This document shows positions 46,564 to 58,904 of a stretch of DNA of 64,000 nt, piece after piece; the stretch's first letter is position 1; every line of letters starts with the position of its first letter. Source of the DNA: Parasponia andersonii. Lineage: Eukaryota; Streptophyta; Magnoliopsida; Rosales; Cannabaceae. The notes below the pieces were generated by a model. The model had not been told where the DNA came from, did not search any database, and was given only the letters and a program-made list of their open reading frames with translations. The stretch is from the NCBI GenBank assembly GCA_002914805.1, contig JXTB01000093.1, positions 541,898 through 605,897 of the forward strand, in the 5' to 3' direction. The translations under genes were made by a program, and so were the position numbers.

Positions 46564-47640
46564 AAGATTCAACATAGAAAATTAAGTCTTCTATGTACAT
46601 TGTTTTTTTATTTTTTTAAGTCAATCAATATATTTGGGTAGAATTATTTTAGACGTCTCATTTGATTTTGACCAAATTATATGGAAAATTGAATTTGTAT
46701 CAATTTCTAAATCCAAAATGCTATGTTTGTTTAAAAACTAGATGATATATATCATTAAATTTCATATTTGTTCTAAATCTAAGAGATATTTTTGTAAATT
46801 TTCTAACCTATAGTCTCACAATCTTAACTAGCCAATTTCTAATTGCGATAAGATGCCTCTCGCGCTTTTTCACGGTTAGAATATGTACAGAAAATGCCTC
46901 AAGCTAATGCTGAGTATAAAGACGTTATGGTGCTGAAGTAACTTGTGCCATATTTCCAGAGTCATTGCCCAGTATCAAGACACTACCATATTTCCAGAAA
47001 AAGCTCGAACGACCTTCGACAAAAAGGTCCCTTCAATTGACAGCCACCCACAATAAATTCAATTGGCAAATGTTTAGAAGCAAGCCAAGATTTTGAATAG
47101 CGATTTGTTGGTGTGGTATTTGCTCTGAGTCAGTGGTGACATGATTTGTGGGACAGTGATTTACATCCCATACGTTTTAGCAAAATACCTGAATTAGCTA
47201 AAGTTCCAAATCAAAGTGATTTAATGGCCTCCCAAGAATTTCATCAAAATACTGGTTTCCACTAATGTGTCTCTCAAATTGTCAAATTGGATCAAAATAT
47301 CTGTTGAAACATATTTGATCAAAATTTATATTGTGAAATGCATTACTACGCTTAGTCAAAATATTTAGATAATATATATATACCTCTTTAATTATTAACC
47401 CTACTATCAAACACATTTTGATTTGAAAATATATGTAAGTTTTAAAGATCAATAAATTTGAGTATTTGACATTTTGTAGTAAGTTTAACAGATAATTTTA
47501 TTACTTGACCAGGGGTTCTTTGTCATTTTTAGACCATGAGGGTATATTTTGACCAAATTTGATAAATAGATGTGGTACATTTTTCATTTCTAAAACACAA
47601 GAGTAAAAACTGGTATTGTAATAAAACACATGAAATTTTG
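46564..47640. other. Intergenic, nothing recognised
   Basis: AT-rich spacer. A locally repeated phrase, CCATATTTCCAGA, occurs twice near 46950-47000. No coding or repeat family is assigned. Confidence 0.4.
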
Positions 47641-47649
47641 GTTATTTTC

Positions 47650-48100
47650 CCCAACTTCAACGTTAAATTACTCTGCCAAGTTACATATCCCCTCTCTCGT
47701 TGTTAAATTTCTGGAACAATTAAGCGTACCGACAATACCTAAATGGCAGAGAAGCAGGATTGGGGATTTTGTTGTCTATTTCTGTAAAGGAATTTGGTTC
47801 ATCTTCTTTTAATTCACACGACCGGGTTATATCATTGTTAGCACTTTCAATGACATTTAATGTCTTTTAATATTTTGATAAATATTTAATCATTTCCGTG
47901 TATTATGATACACCTCTTTAGTCAATACCTATCCCGGGAGAGTACATTGCATTATAATTTGAAAATCAGAATAGGCTCATTAATTTATTAGTTAGGAAGC
48001 TTGCAGAAGATTGTTAAGTCTAAAAAATGTAGGCTTTGAAATTAGAAGTTTGAGCCTAGAAAAAGAGAAGAAAATGTTCATGAATAAGTAAATTTATTTA
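47650..48100 (-). pseudogene. Orphan promoter and first codons of a lost BAHD copy
   Basis: 47742-48100 follows 29690-30060 (the promoter of the intact BAHD gene) block by block: AATGGCAGAGAAGCAGGATT, CCTCTTTAGTCAATACC, GAGAGTACATTGCATT, AGGCTCATTA and AGATTGTTAA. Below it, 47735-47650 aligns with the core promoter and start: CTTAATTGTTCCAGAAATTT, then TTGGCAGAGTAATTTAACGTTGAAGTTG, where the start ATG appears as TTG. Homology ends within about ten codons and no gene body follows. It is a truncated tandem duplicate. Confidence 0.6.
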
Positions 48101-48237
48101 ATCTGTCTGGGAGACGTAGCTTTATAGGATTAGAACTCAATTTCCTTAGGTTTTCGTGTATATTTCCCGATCTTGACTTTCTTCATTCTTACTATTAGAT
48201 CAAGTCGTATAATACTGTTATTGGCTTATTTCTTAAC

Positions 48238-50361
48238 TGTCACGATCCAAATTCCGGAGTAATAAGAAAATTTCGCTAGAATTCGAAATTCTTTAATTTA
48301 TAAAGAAAAAGTTTTAAGAGTTTTAAATTTTTAAAACGGCATAATAAACAAAAATATTTGGAATTTCAACCAATAAGCCTACCCTACAGTTCATTATCAC
48401 CAATAAACATAGACTGAATAATTTAGATAATTAAATTCAAATTGTTAATCGAGCATTACCATTCACACCTCAACATCAAGTTAGTATGGCATATATATTT
48501 ACAGACATATTCAAAATAGCATAATACATTTATTTAATAAGACTTAAACACAAGTCTTAAATCCATACCTCTAGCATCACTAAGTCTCTAGAAATCGGAG
48601 GAACACCTGTATGTCTAATCTAATCGAAACGGAGAGGCACTGAATGCCTATACCTACCGAGTAGAGATAGTCAGAAAATAAACCCTGCACGAGTTTATAG
48701 GCTCTCACCGAAGGCGAGTGTATTAGTCTGCCTATTACAATACCATGCTGTCTAAGATAACTCTCATACATAATCATATAAAATGTGCAATATGTGGAGT
48801 CTCAAACAACCATGCAATGGTTTAACATTCTAGACATGCTCTGATTTTTAAATAGAAATCTATTTTGTACTTAAAAATCCAAAAATATTGTTCCTAAGAT
48901 TAACCAAATCCCAAGATTAAAACTAGTACAAAATTATATAAAATATCCAAAACAGATTACAATGTTTTACAAGTTTACAGTTCATTAAAATAATTATTCA
49001 AATAATTTAATTTAATAAAATCACAAAATTTTAGTTTTCTAAATAAATTCTAATTTTAATGAAAAATAATAAAAAACAAGGAAATTGAATCATGTACCTT
49101 GAAATAGTAATTATGTTGAGCTAGCGACACTAGAAAAGTCCTCTGTTGATCAGGTGGTTGTTCAGACGATCATTTCCATATTCCAACAAGTTCACTTGAA
49201 AAAGTGAATTTTCAAACGAAGCCTCAGATTGAGAAACCGAGATCACTATAGAATTCAGAACACCAAAAAATACCAAAAAATATTGGGTTAGCTATAAAGT
49301 TTTTCAAAAACTGATTCTAGTGCGGAACCAGCCTGTAGCGTGCAAAACGATGCAATTCATGAGCTATTTTATCGATTTTTATACCACTTCAGAAAATAGT
49401 GATACTTTATATCTAAATTCATGTCCCGATCTCACCGAGTCCAAATTTGAAGTTAGAATACAGTTTCTAGGTCCTCAGGATTATATGGGCTCAAAAATCC
49501 AAAAACATACCACATTTTGAAAATAATTAGAAAAATGCCACTTTTTCATATTGATAATTAATGATATTCTCATTATCGTTTCAATACGTCAAAATCATGA
49601 GACTTCATGTTTAACTCTTTTCCTTCACGTGGTATAATTTTTTCTCGGCAAAATAACTCAATTCTGAAATAATTAGAAAAATGCCACAAAATTTAAAATT
49701 ATAAAAGGCTACAGTAACCAACTTCTCACCAGAGTCGAGTTAGAGATTGAGAGTGGTCAGAAATGAAAGCAAGCATCGAGACGAGTTCAACGGCGGTGAC
49801 GACGAGTTGATTGAACGTCGGAGGAAGAAACGGAGGGCAAAAAACTATTCTGGTGGTGGTGATTTCGGGAGGTCTTTTCTCCGGCGAGATGCGGCGGTTC
49901 ATGGCGGCAACACCCGGCATGGCTTCGTCGGCTTCTCCTGGTCACGGCGGGCCAACGCGTCGGGCTGCTAGGTTGGCGATGAGCTCTCATGTGAACAATA
50001 ACCAAAGATGTGTTTGAAGGGCCTTTGCGGAGAAGAAGAAGAAAATGGGGGGTTTAAGTGAAATTTTCAAAAACTGTAGATAGTGGTACACATGGCATAA
50101 TCTGGTTTGACCGAAAAAAAGTTTTTGAAATTCCATTTTGGCCATAAATTTTAAAAAGATTCTTTCACTTTTGTCCCTCTTTAATTATATTTTTGTCAAT
50201 AGTTTGTAATTTCTTTTTTACTTTTGCCCTAAATACACTTAGACTTAAATGTGTCCATATTCATCTTAGATTTAATTAATTAAATATCTGAAAATTCAAA
50301 ATTACAAGTTTTCCTTTGACCAAAAATTATACTTTACCCTTAAAAAATTTTGGATTTTACA
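48238..50361 (-). repeat. 3' LTR of the second gypsy element
   Basis: 2124 bp, TGTCACGATCC...TTGGATTTTACA. Compared with its partner it lacks about 350 bp near 48580 (equivalent to about 55475-55840) but keeps the 48888-49175 segment in what looks like the original orientation. Confidence 0.8.
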
Positions 50362-50374
50362 TCCTTTCCCCTTT
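50362..50374 (-). other. Polypurine tract of the second gypsy element
   Basis: On the minus strand AAAGGGGAAAGGA directly precedes the LTR start TGTAAAATCC. Confidence 0.65.
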
Positions 50375-50439
50375 AAAAGAATTTTGTCTCGAAATTCAAA
50401 TATAAAGGTCAAAGTACAACTTCAAGTTGAAAGTTAAAC

Positions 50440-53350
50440 AAATAAGAATATTTTTCATAGATTTCTATTTCTAGCTCTCAAGTGGCTTCGTCTTCCTTAT
50501 GGTGTTGCCGAAGAACCTTGACAAGTGGTATCTCTTTATTTCGAAGCACTTTGAGCTCTCTCCCCAGTATTCGGACTGGTTATTTCTCATATGATATATT
50601 TTCTTGTAATGGCACTTTCACATGCTGAATAATATACTATGGATCAGGCATAAACTTACTGAGTATTGAGACCAAAAAAACATTGTGCACTTGACCCAAT
50701 TATAGTGACAAATCAAAGCGATATGCTACGGGTCCAATTCTAGAAGTAATCTCAAATGGTACAATATATTTTAGAGCCAATTTGCCTTTAAGCCCAAATC
50801 TAGTGATCCCATGCCTTGGCGTCACTTTCAAGAATACTAGATCACTAACTTTGAACTCTACTTCACCTCTCTTTAGGTCCACATAGCTTTCTGACGACTC
50901 TGCATAACATTAAGTCTTTCTCAAATCTTGTTAATTTTCTTAGTAGTTACTTGTATCAGTTCTAGCCTAAGAGTAACACGCTCCTCTGTATCAGCCTAAC
51001 ATAAGGGTAATCTACATGGTCTCCTATATAATACCTGGTATGGAACCATGCCAAGACTACTTTGGTAGCTATTATTGTAAGCAAACTCCACCAATGACAG
51101 TTGATCATCCTCGCTTCTACTGAAATCCAGTATATAAGAGTGAAGCATATCTTCTAGAGTTTGAATAGTCCTTTCAAATTGGTGAGGATGGTGAGCAGTG
51201 TTGAGATTTAGTTCTATCTCCAAAGCTCTTTGCAAAGCTCTCTAGAATTTAGATGTAAATCTTGGGTCTCTGTCAGATACTATGCTTGATAGCACTCCAT
51301 GTAATCGAATAATATCATCAATGTAGAGACGACTAAGCTTTTTGAGTAAAAAATCAGACCTAATCGGTATAAAATGAGCAATTTTTGTCATACGATCAAC
51401 AATCACTCAAACTGTATTGTTCTTTCTTCGTGTCGTTGGCAAACCCATCACAAAGTCCATTGTGATCTTATCCCATTTCCACTCTGGTGTAGGTAAAGGC
51501 TGTAGAAGTCCAGTTAGTCTCTGGTGTTTAGCTTTGTTTTGCTGACATGTCATACACTTAGCCATAAAAGTAACTATGCCACGTTTCATACCTATCTACT
51601 AATATTATCTCTTCAAATCATGATACATCTTTGTACTACCAGGATGTACTACAAATTTGGACTTATGAGCTTCAGTGAGAATGGTTTCTCTAAGATGAGG
51701 ATCATTAGCTTCTACTAATTTTCTTCTAAAAAGCATAAATTCTTCTCTATTTGTATTCCAACTTTCTAATTGTTCACCCTTTTCGAGTTGATTCCAAATA
51801 ATTCTCGACTCTTGGTCTTGTCATTAACTTTGCTGTACAGTCTGGAGAAGTGCAGGTATGACAACAATATTACTAAGATAAGCAGCGTTGCTAGACTCGA
51901 AGTACTGCAAGTTATAATCACCAATTGCCACTGAGTTCTTCCAATCTTGAAAAATAAATACAGCTAATATACCATAAGGTTTTCTACTCAAAGCATCAGC
52001 GATAATATTGGCCTTACCAAGAAGGTACTGTAATTCGAAGTCATATACTTCTATATACTCAACCCATCTTTGTAATTTAGATCCCATTGGATGAAGAGAT
52101 ATTTCAAACTCTTATAGTCAAAGAATATTTCGAATTTCACCATACAGATAACACCTCTAAATTTTGAGTGAGAAAATTACTGCTGCAAGTTCCAAGTCAT
52201 GGGTAGGATAGTTTTTCTTATGTGGTTTCAACTGACGAGAAGTATAGGCCACAACTCGACTATTTTGAATTAGAACACATTCTAATCCTATCTTTGAAGC
52301 ATTGGTATACACTACATAAGGTCCTTTACTCTCAAGAACAGTAAGAATAGGTGCAGTTGTCAAACTGTTCTTGAGTTTCCCGAAAGCTTTTTCACAATCA
52401 CTATCCAAAACAAACTTGATATCTTTCCTGGTCAACCTCATCAATGGTAATGCAACCCTTGAGAAATTCTGAATAAAACAATAGTAGTAGCCTGCCAAAC
52501 TAAGGAAACTTTGTTTCTCTATCATATTCTTTGGTTTTTTTCACTTTAGAATGACTTCTACTTTAGTAGGAATGACTAAGATACCTTTTTGAGAAATTAC
52601 ATGCCCTAAAAATTTAACTTCTAATATCCATAAATCACATTTTGATCTCTTGGCCTATAGCTGATGACTTCTCAAAAGTTCAAGCATTATCCTCAAATGT
52701 TCAGCATGATCTTCCTAGGTCTTGGAATATACCAGGATATTATTAATAAAAACAACCACAAAATGATCCAAGTACGGGATGAAAATCTGATTCATGAGGT
52801 CCGTAAAAGTTGCAGGTGCATTAGCTAAACCAAAAGACATTACCAAAAACTCAAAGTGACCATAATGAGTTTTGAATATTGTTTTCGGTATATCCTCCTC
52901 TCTTATCTTCAACCGATGATAACCTGATCTCAAGTTAATCTTGGAGAAGAATCTTGAACCACCAAGTTGATCAAATAGTTCGTTAATCCTTGGCAAAGGA
53001 TACTAGTTCTTTATTGTTAACTAGTTTAACTTCCTATAGTCCACACAAAGCCTTAAAGTGTCATCAACTTTCTTGGCGAACAAAATAAGAGCATTCCAAG
53101 GAGAAGTACCACTCTAAATGAAACCTTTGAATATCAAATCATCCATCTGTTCTCTCAATTTATTCATCTTTGTATGAGTCATGCGGTAGGCTGGAATAGA
53201 AACTGGCTGAGCTCCAGGAATAAGGTCAATACATAACTCGATTTCCCTATCTGGTGGTAGTCCTGGTAAATCCTCTTAAAATACCTCTGGATATTCACTC
53301 ACCACTGGTATCCATAGTTCTTGATCATTAGTTCTCATCTCGCCATCAAT
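50440..53350 (-). pseudogene. Decayed gypsy RT, RNase H and integrase
   Basis: 52996-52715 is the RT palm ([31 protein letters not shown]), but the active site reads [12 protein letters not shown]: both catalytic aspartates of IDD are Asn. 52525-52157 is RNase H ([18 protein letters not shown], with the first Asp also Asn; [10 protein letters not shown] kept). 52087-51824 continues GKANIIADALSRK. 51589-51407 is the integrase zinc end and core start (CMTCQQNKAKHQ, KITMDFVMGLP), 51235-50996 the later core and 50882-50700 the C-terminal region (KVTPRHGITRFGLKGKL). Numerous stops separate them. Confidence 0.8.
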
Positions 53351-53359
53351 TTCCCATAA

Positions 53360-54990
53360 TACTTAAGTTTCTTCCTACTACCCAAACAGGCTTTCAGAAT
53401 AGAACTTGGACTAAATGAATTCATTCGAGCTTGACATATTATAGGTTATCCATCAACCAGAAAAAGTGTTCCTCATTTATCATAACAATCAACAATAGCT
53501 CAATACTTGGATAACCAATTCATACCAAGTATTACATCATATTGTTTCATTGGTAACACAATTAAATCAGCAATTAATTCTTTACCGTCAATTGCCACAC
53601 AATAAGATGTACACACACTAAACACATAAGTGACTCCATCTATAGGTGTTCCCAAATTCTAACCCCAAAAGTTGAACAAATAACAAGGATATGAATGATG
53701 CACTAGTGTCAAACAAAACACGTGCCCAAGAGTATGAAATAAGAACCACACCATCATAAGAACCATACCATCAATAACATCTCGACCAGTGTATTCATTT
53801 GTGCAATCGGTTCCAGAAATTGTATAATCTTAGCCAGTGACTTTTCCTTTTTCCCTTATTGCCTCTTTCTCGTCCAAGATGACTACTGCTAGATCCAGGG
53901 CCACTGCTATTATATCTATAACTTCTTTGACTCCCTGAAGCTTGAGAAGTCTGGAAATTCTGAGTGTAATCCTGGGGGTAGTACTAGTACTGGTAAGGTG
54001 GTAGAGATGAAAAAGCTTGGGAAACACCCTGAGATAGCTGAGATCTAGCTTGAGTATTCTGGTGAGATGCTAAACCAGAATAGCTTCTAAGTTGTCCTCC
54101 CTGAGAAAGAGGGAATTTTTGTAGACATTTTAGACATTCATTCCCTTTATGGCCCTATTGACCACAGTGATAACACGTATAGATATTGAACCTTCTTTTA
54201 CTTAATGATCCACTACTTTTATAGCTTTCATTGTTTGGTGAACCTTGGGCAGGCTATTGTCCTTGGTTCCTCTTGTTTACTTTTCTATCATTGTTTTTAT
54301 TCTTTCTTACACCCTACTCATTTTCTATGGCTTAATCTCATTGGGCAGCTAACACTACTTCAGAGAGAATGGCAAACGAGTGAATTGCAATACGGTTATA
54401 GATTTTTCGATTCAGACCATTCGCAATTCGATAAGTGTCACTTACCGTTGGGCTAAGGGCAAGGCTTGCCAATTCTATAAACTGTATCACATATTGGTTC
54501 ATTGTTCTATTCCCCTGAGTCAGTCTCTTAATGACTCACTCTTCAGCTTGTTGATCATCATTTGCATAATGTGCTTTGAAGAGTCTTTCAAATTCTTTCC
54601 ACGTTATGCCTTCTACATTCTACATAACCTCAATAGTCTCCCACCAATAGATAGCATTCCCCGTCAAGCGAGATATAGCAAATATAGCCCAGAACTCTCT
54701 AGGAGTACCAAGGGTCCGAAAGTGTCATGTTATCTCACACAACCATATGTTGGCGACTAGTAGGTCTGGGGTTCCATCATACTATCTAGGCTGAAGGCAC
54801 ATAAACTTTTGAAGAAGATCAGCTTGATCGATTTGACGCTCTTGCGTTGATTGAGATTGAGGCAGATAGTTAGGACCTTGTATCTCAAGGAAAGCATCAC
54901 ATATTACTTTAAAAAACTGGTTGAAGTCTTGTGGAACTAGAGGGGGCTCGGCACCAAGTTAGCACCTCAGAGCTCTTCTAGGAGATTTTG
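53360..54990 (-). pseudogene. Decayed gypsy gag and protease
   Basis: By position and by alignment with 19982-21633 this is protease followed, upstream, by gag. Around 54986-54988 the expected gag start (ATGCCTCCTAGAAGA in the other element) reads AAATCTCCTAGAAGA, so the start codon is gone. The zinc knuckle and protease are only faintly recognisable through many stops. Confidence 0.6.
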
Positions 54991-55099
54991 AAAGTCTGAA
55001 ATGATATACGAAACTATTAGTAAGGTAATGATGCATATCGTCATAAAAACAGTTTCAATCCAGTTTAATAGGGCTATATCGGAGGTATTTAAATCTCCG

Positions 55100-55111
55100 G
55101 CTCTAATACCA
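55100..55111 (-). other. Primer-binding site of the second gypsy element
   Basis: On the minus strand TGGTATTAGAGC, one C-to-T change from the initiator-Met tRNA site TGGTATCAGAGC, seven bases inside the LTR. Confidence 0.75.
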
Positions 55112-55118
55112 TAATTTA

Positions 55119-57609
55119 TGTCACAACCCAAACCTCAGGGCAGTGGCAAAAGAGGAATTTTGCTAGAATTAGAAATTCCTTAATTTATAAAGGAAAGGTT
55201 TAAAGAGTTTTGAATTTTTGAAATGGCATGATAAATAAAAACATTTTGAATTCCAACCAGTGAGCCTATCTCACAGTTCATAGTCACTAATAAATATAAA
55301 ATGAATAATTTAGAGAACCAAATTCAAATAGTTAATCGAGCATCACCGTTCACACCTCAACATCAAGCTCGTATGGTATATATATTTTACAGACATATTC
55401 AAAGTAGCATAATCCATTTATTTAACAAGACTTAAACAAAAGTCTTAAATCCACAATCCTAGCATTACTCAGTCACGAACTACAAGTAAAAGATAATTTC
55501 TTAATCCACTTATGGATCGTCAATATCACACTAGACACTACCTAGGGAGAAAGTAGGGGGAAGAGCATAAAAGGTTCCGTAGGTTACCCAATTTCCCTTT
55601 TTGGGAAAGTCTTTTTGTAATTCTCAAAATACCTGCATAGTTAGTAGTACTAAAAAATATTTTTATAAATACTAAGCTTTCAAAACATATATAGAAAACT
55701 ATATTAAAACCAAAACCAGATGTCAAGATAAAAACGCATAGAAAATCGTAAATAAACAAGCATAAAGTACACCACATAAATCAACACCTCACATGAGCTC
55801 TCACCATCTCATCACGACTAGAGTAACTTATACTACATATATTGAGTGATCCCTACTTGACATCTATTTCTGGAAACTGGAGGGACACCTGTGTGTCTAA
55901 TCCTACCGAAACAGAGGGCACCAAATGCTTATGCCTATTGAGTGGAGATAGTCAGAAAACAAATCTCGCGCTTGTTTACGGGCTCTCACCAAAGGAGGGT
56001 ATACTAGTCTGCCTACTACAACACCGTAATGTCTATGATGACTCTCATGCATGATCATGTGAAATGTGCAATATATGGAGTCTCAAACAACTATGCAATG
56101 ATTTAACATTTTAGACATGCTCTGATTTTTAAATAAAAATCCATTTTGTACTTAAAAATCCAAAAAACGATCGTCTAAATAACTAGCTGATCAATAGAGA
56201 ACTTTTCTAGCGTCGCTAGCTCATCATAATTACTATTTCAAGGTAAAGGATTCAATTTCCCTATTTTCTATTATTTTTCATTAAAATTAGAATTTATTCT
56301 AAAAAATAAAATTTCGTGATTTTATTAAATTAAATTATTTGATTAATTATTTTAATGAACTGTAAACTTGTGAAACCTTGTGGACTACTCTGCATATTTT
56401 ATATGATTTTGTACTATTTTAATCTTGGGATTTGTTTAATGACACGTTCACTTGAACAAGTGAATTTCCAAACGGAGCCTCAAATTAAGAAAATGAGGTA
56501 ACCACTGAATTCAGAACACCAAAATCATTGGGTTAAATATAAAGTTTGTCGAAAACGGGTTCTGGTGTGAAATTGGCCTGTGGCACGCAAAATGATGCAA
56601 ATCATGAGTTATTTTTTCGATTTCGTGCGACTTCAGAAAATAGTGATATTTTATATCTAAATTCATGTTCCGAGCTCACTAAGTCCAAATTTGAATTTAG
56701 AACTCAGTTTCTAGGTCCCGAGCATTATATGGGCTCAAAAATCCAAAAATTATAAAAATACCATATTTTAAAAATAATTAGAAAAATGCCACTTTTTCAT
56801 ATCAATAATTAACAATCTTCCGGTTATCGTTTTAATACTTAAAAATCATGAGATTTCATGTTTCAATCTCCTTTTCATGTGGTATAATTTTCCTGACAAA
56901 ATAACTCAATTTTGAAATAATTAGAAAAATACCACAAATTTTAATATTTTAAAATGCTACAGTAATCAACTTCTTATTGGAGCTGAATTAGAGGCCGAGA
57001 GTGGTCGGAAATGAATGCTAACATCGAGATGAGTTCAAGGGTGGCGACGGCAAGTTGATCGGATGTCGAAGAAAGAAACGGCGGGCAAAAAATCGTTCTA
57101 GTGGTGGTCACTTCAGGCAGTCTTTTCTCTGATGAGAAGTGGTGGTTAACGGTGGCAACATCTGGCATGGCTTTGTCGGCGCCTCCTAGTCATGGCGCGC
57201 TAGCGCATAGGGCTGTTGGGTCAGCGATAAACTCTCGGGTGAACAATAATCAAGGGTGTGTTTGTAGGGCCTCTGTGGAGAAGAAGAAGAAAATGGGAGG
57301 TTTAAATGAAATTTTCAGAAACTGTAAATAGTGGGACATGTGGCGTAATCTAGTTTTACCGAAAAAATATTTTGAAATTCTATTTTAGCCACAAATTTTA
57401 AAAAGATTCTTTCATTTTAGTCTCTCTTTAATTATATTTTTGTCTCCAGTTTGTAATTTCTTTTTTACCTTTACCCCAAGTGTACTTCGACTCAAATGTG
57501 TCCACATTCATATCAGATTTAATTAATTAAATACCCGAAAAATCAAAATTACAAATTTACCATTGATCAAAAATTACACTTTTACCCTTAGAAAATTTTG
57601 GATTTTACA
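55119..57609 (-). repeat. 5' LTR of the second gypsy element, with internal inversion
   Basis: 2491 bp, TGTCACAACCC...TTGGATTTTACA. 56165-56448 is the reverse complement of about 48888-49175 in the partner LTR, while both flanks remain colinear. It also retains about 350 bp missing from the partner. GC-richer sequence at about 57000-57300 matches 49730-50060, and ORFs there are LTR sequence. Confidence 0.8.
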
Positions 57610-57614
57610 TTAAG

Positions 57615-58053
57615 AACTTGAGGATTGATTGGTTATGTAACATGATAAGTAGAAGTCCTAGCTAGCTTAAATCCATGTATTTGCAATTTCTTAAGTTGTC
57701 ACGTTGTTGTCTAGACCGCAGGTAAAGAGTTTGTAACAACTTAAATTTTTGGGATGAATTGATAATCTAATTATAATTACTATTAATCTAAAAGCAAAAA
57801 CATGAGATGGCGGTCACAATTTGGAGCTAATTTATTAGGTTTCTTTGCTCTCTAATCACTGGAAGAAACTGTAAGCATTTTTCCTTGGGCACAAATATTG
57901 GTGCATCTTGTCGCATGACATCATATGTCAATAACACAAACAAAAGTAGGAGGAAATTTTTGGACCAAGAAACCACGTCATTCTCTCGGTGGGACTTTTT
58001 TTTTTCCCCTTTTGAATCGACAATTTATTGCAACATTAAACAACTTTATTTAG
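57615..58053. other. Intergenic spacer
   Basis: About 440 bp between two retroelements; no gene or repeat recognised. Confidence 0.4.
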
Positions 58054-58889
58054 TGTTGTGCGGTCTAAAAATCCTAAGGTCGCATAAGGGTTATGAGCGA
58101 CCTCCTCCGTAAAGGTTATATGCGACCTCCTCTGTGATAGTTATGTGCGACCTCTTCCNTAAAAATCCTAAGGTCGCATAAGGGTTATGAGCGACCTCCT
58201 CCGTAAAGGTTATATGCGACCTCCTCCGTGATGGTTATGTGCGACCTCTTCCACAGGTTTTGTGCGACCTTCTCCGTGCAGTTTGCCTGGTCAAATAGGA
58301 AACCTACAAGAAGAGGAAAACAAGTAAATGCTATAAAAGAAACCTATAAGGAAAGGGAAACTGAAGTCTCCTATTTATGATCAACTAGTTATCCGTTTTT
58401 GGATAGCTACCCAATCGTATAGTTACCCAATCGTATAGTTACCCGTTTATACAATTAGGGTTCTAGGGACATTAGGATCCTAGAGACATAAGGATCCTAA
58501 AGACATAAAGTCACCTTGGCCTAATATAAAGGGACTGAATGTTCTGAACAAAACACACAACGATACAACACACAAAATATTCCAAACACCAAGTTTGGGA
58601 TATACAAGTTTAGAGTATTAAGAGCTTTGAATACTCGTCCTTAGTATTCTCAGTAGCTTTTCAGTCTTTCCAATTGTTCTTTAGTTTTTCCAGACGAGAT
58701 TGTAACCTTGAGTGTGTGTGTAATTCTTCAGAATATAGTGAGAAAACAGTGGACGTAGGCTCATCTTTTTTGGGGCCAAACCACTATAAATCCCTCTCTC
58801 CTTATTTGCTTTGATTTATTGCTTTAATTTATATAAGCCACATCTCTCGATTTTTTCTAAATTCATTGTTGATAAAACCTCCATCAACA
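58054..58889 (+). repeat. LTR of a Tat-type gypsy element
   Basis: It starts about TGTTGTGCGGTC and ends ...CCTCCATCAACA. It carries a 25-bp-type repeat zone (58062-58285), a TATA-like CCTAATATAAAGGGAC near 58520 and a leader region GAACAAAACACACAACG. The last 290 bp recur at 59320-59611 directly before the element's interior. The exact start is uncertain. Confidence 0.65.
58062..58285. repeat. Tandem GCGACCTCCTCCGT-type repeats with a 95-bp higher-order period
   Basis: Units of about 25 bp of the type GCGACCTCCTCCGTAAAGGT follow each other eight or so times. The block starting TAAAAATCCTAAGGTCGCAT repeats after 95 bp, and the joint holds an undetermined base (N at 58159). The longer period may therefore be an assembly effect. 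Confidence 0.7.
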
Positions 58890-58904
58890 TCATGCAATTT
58901 CTAC

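Larger units (their letters stand above)
48238..57609 (-). mobile_element. Second Tekay-like Ty3/gypsy element (minus strand), heavily decayed
   Basis: LTRs at 48238-50361 and 55119-57609 bound an internal region with gag, protease, RT, RNase H and integrase in minus-strand order. The flanks are TTAAC (48233-48237) and TTAAG (57610-57614), four of five matching. The PBS is next to 55119 and a purine tract next to 50361. Protein pieces align with the 14880-23835 element but with many more stops. This looks the older of the two insertions and belongs to a related subfamily with different LTRs. Confidence 0.85.

Noticed and set aside
49726..50017. Arg-rich and His-rich ORFs at 49.7-50.0 kb
   Set aside because: Part of a gypsy LTR, with the equivalent at 57.0-57.3 kb; no family match.
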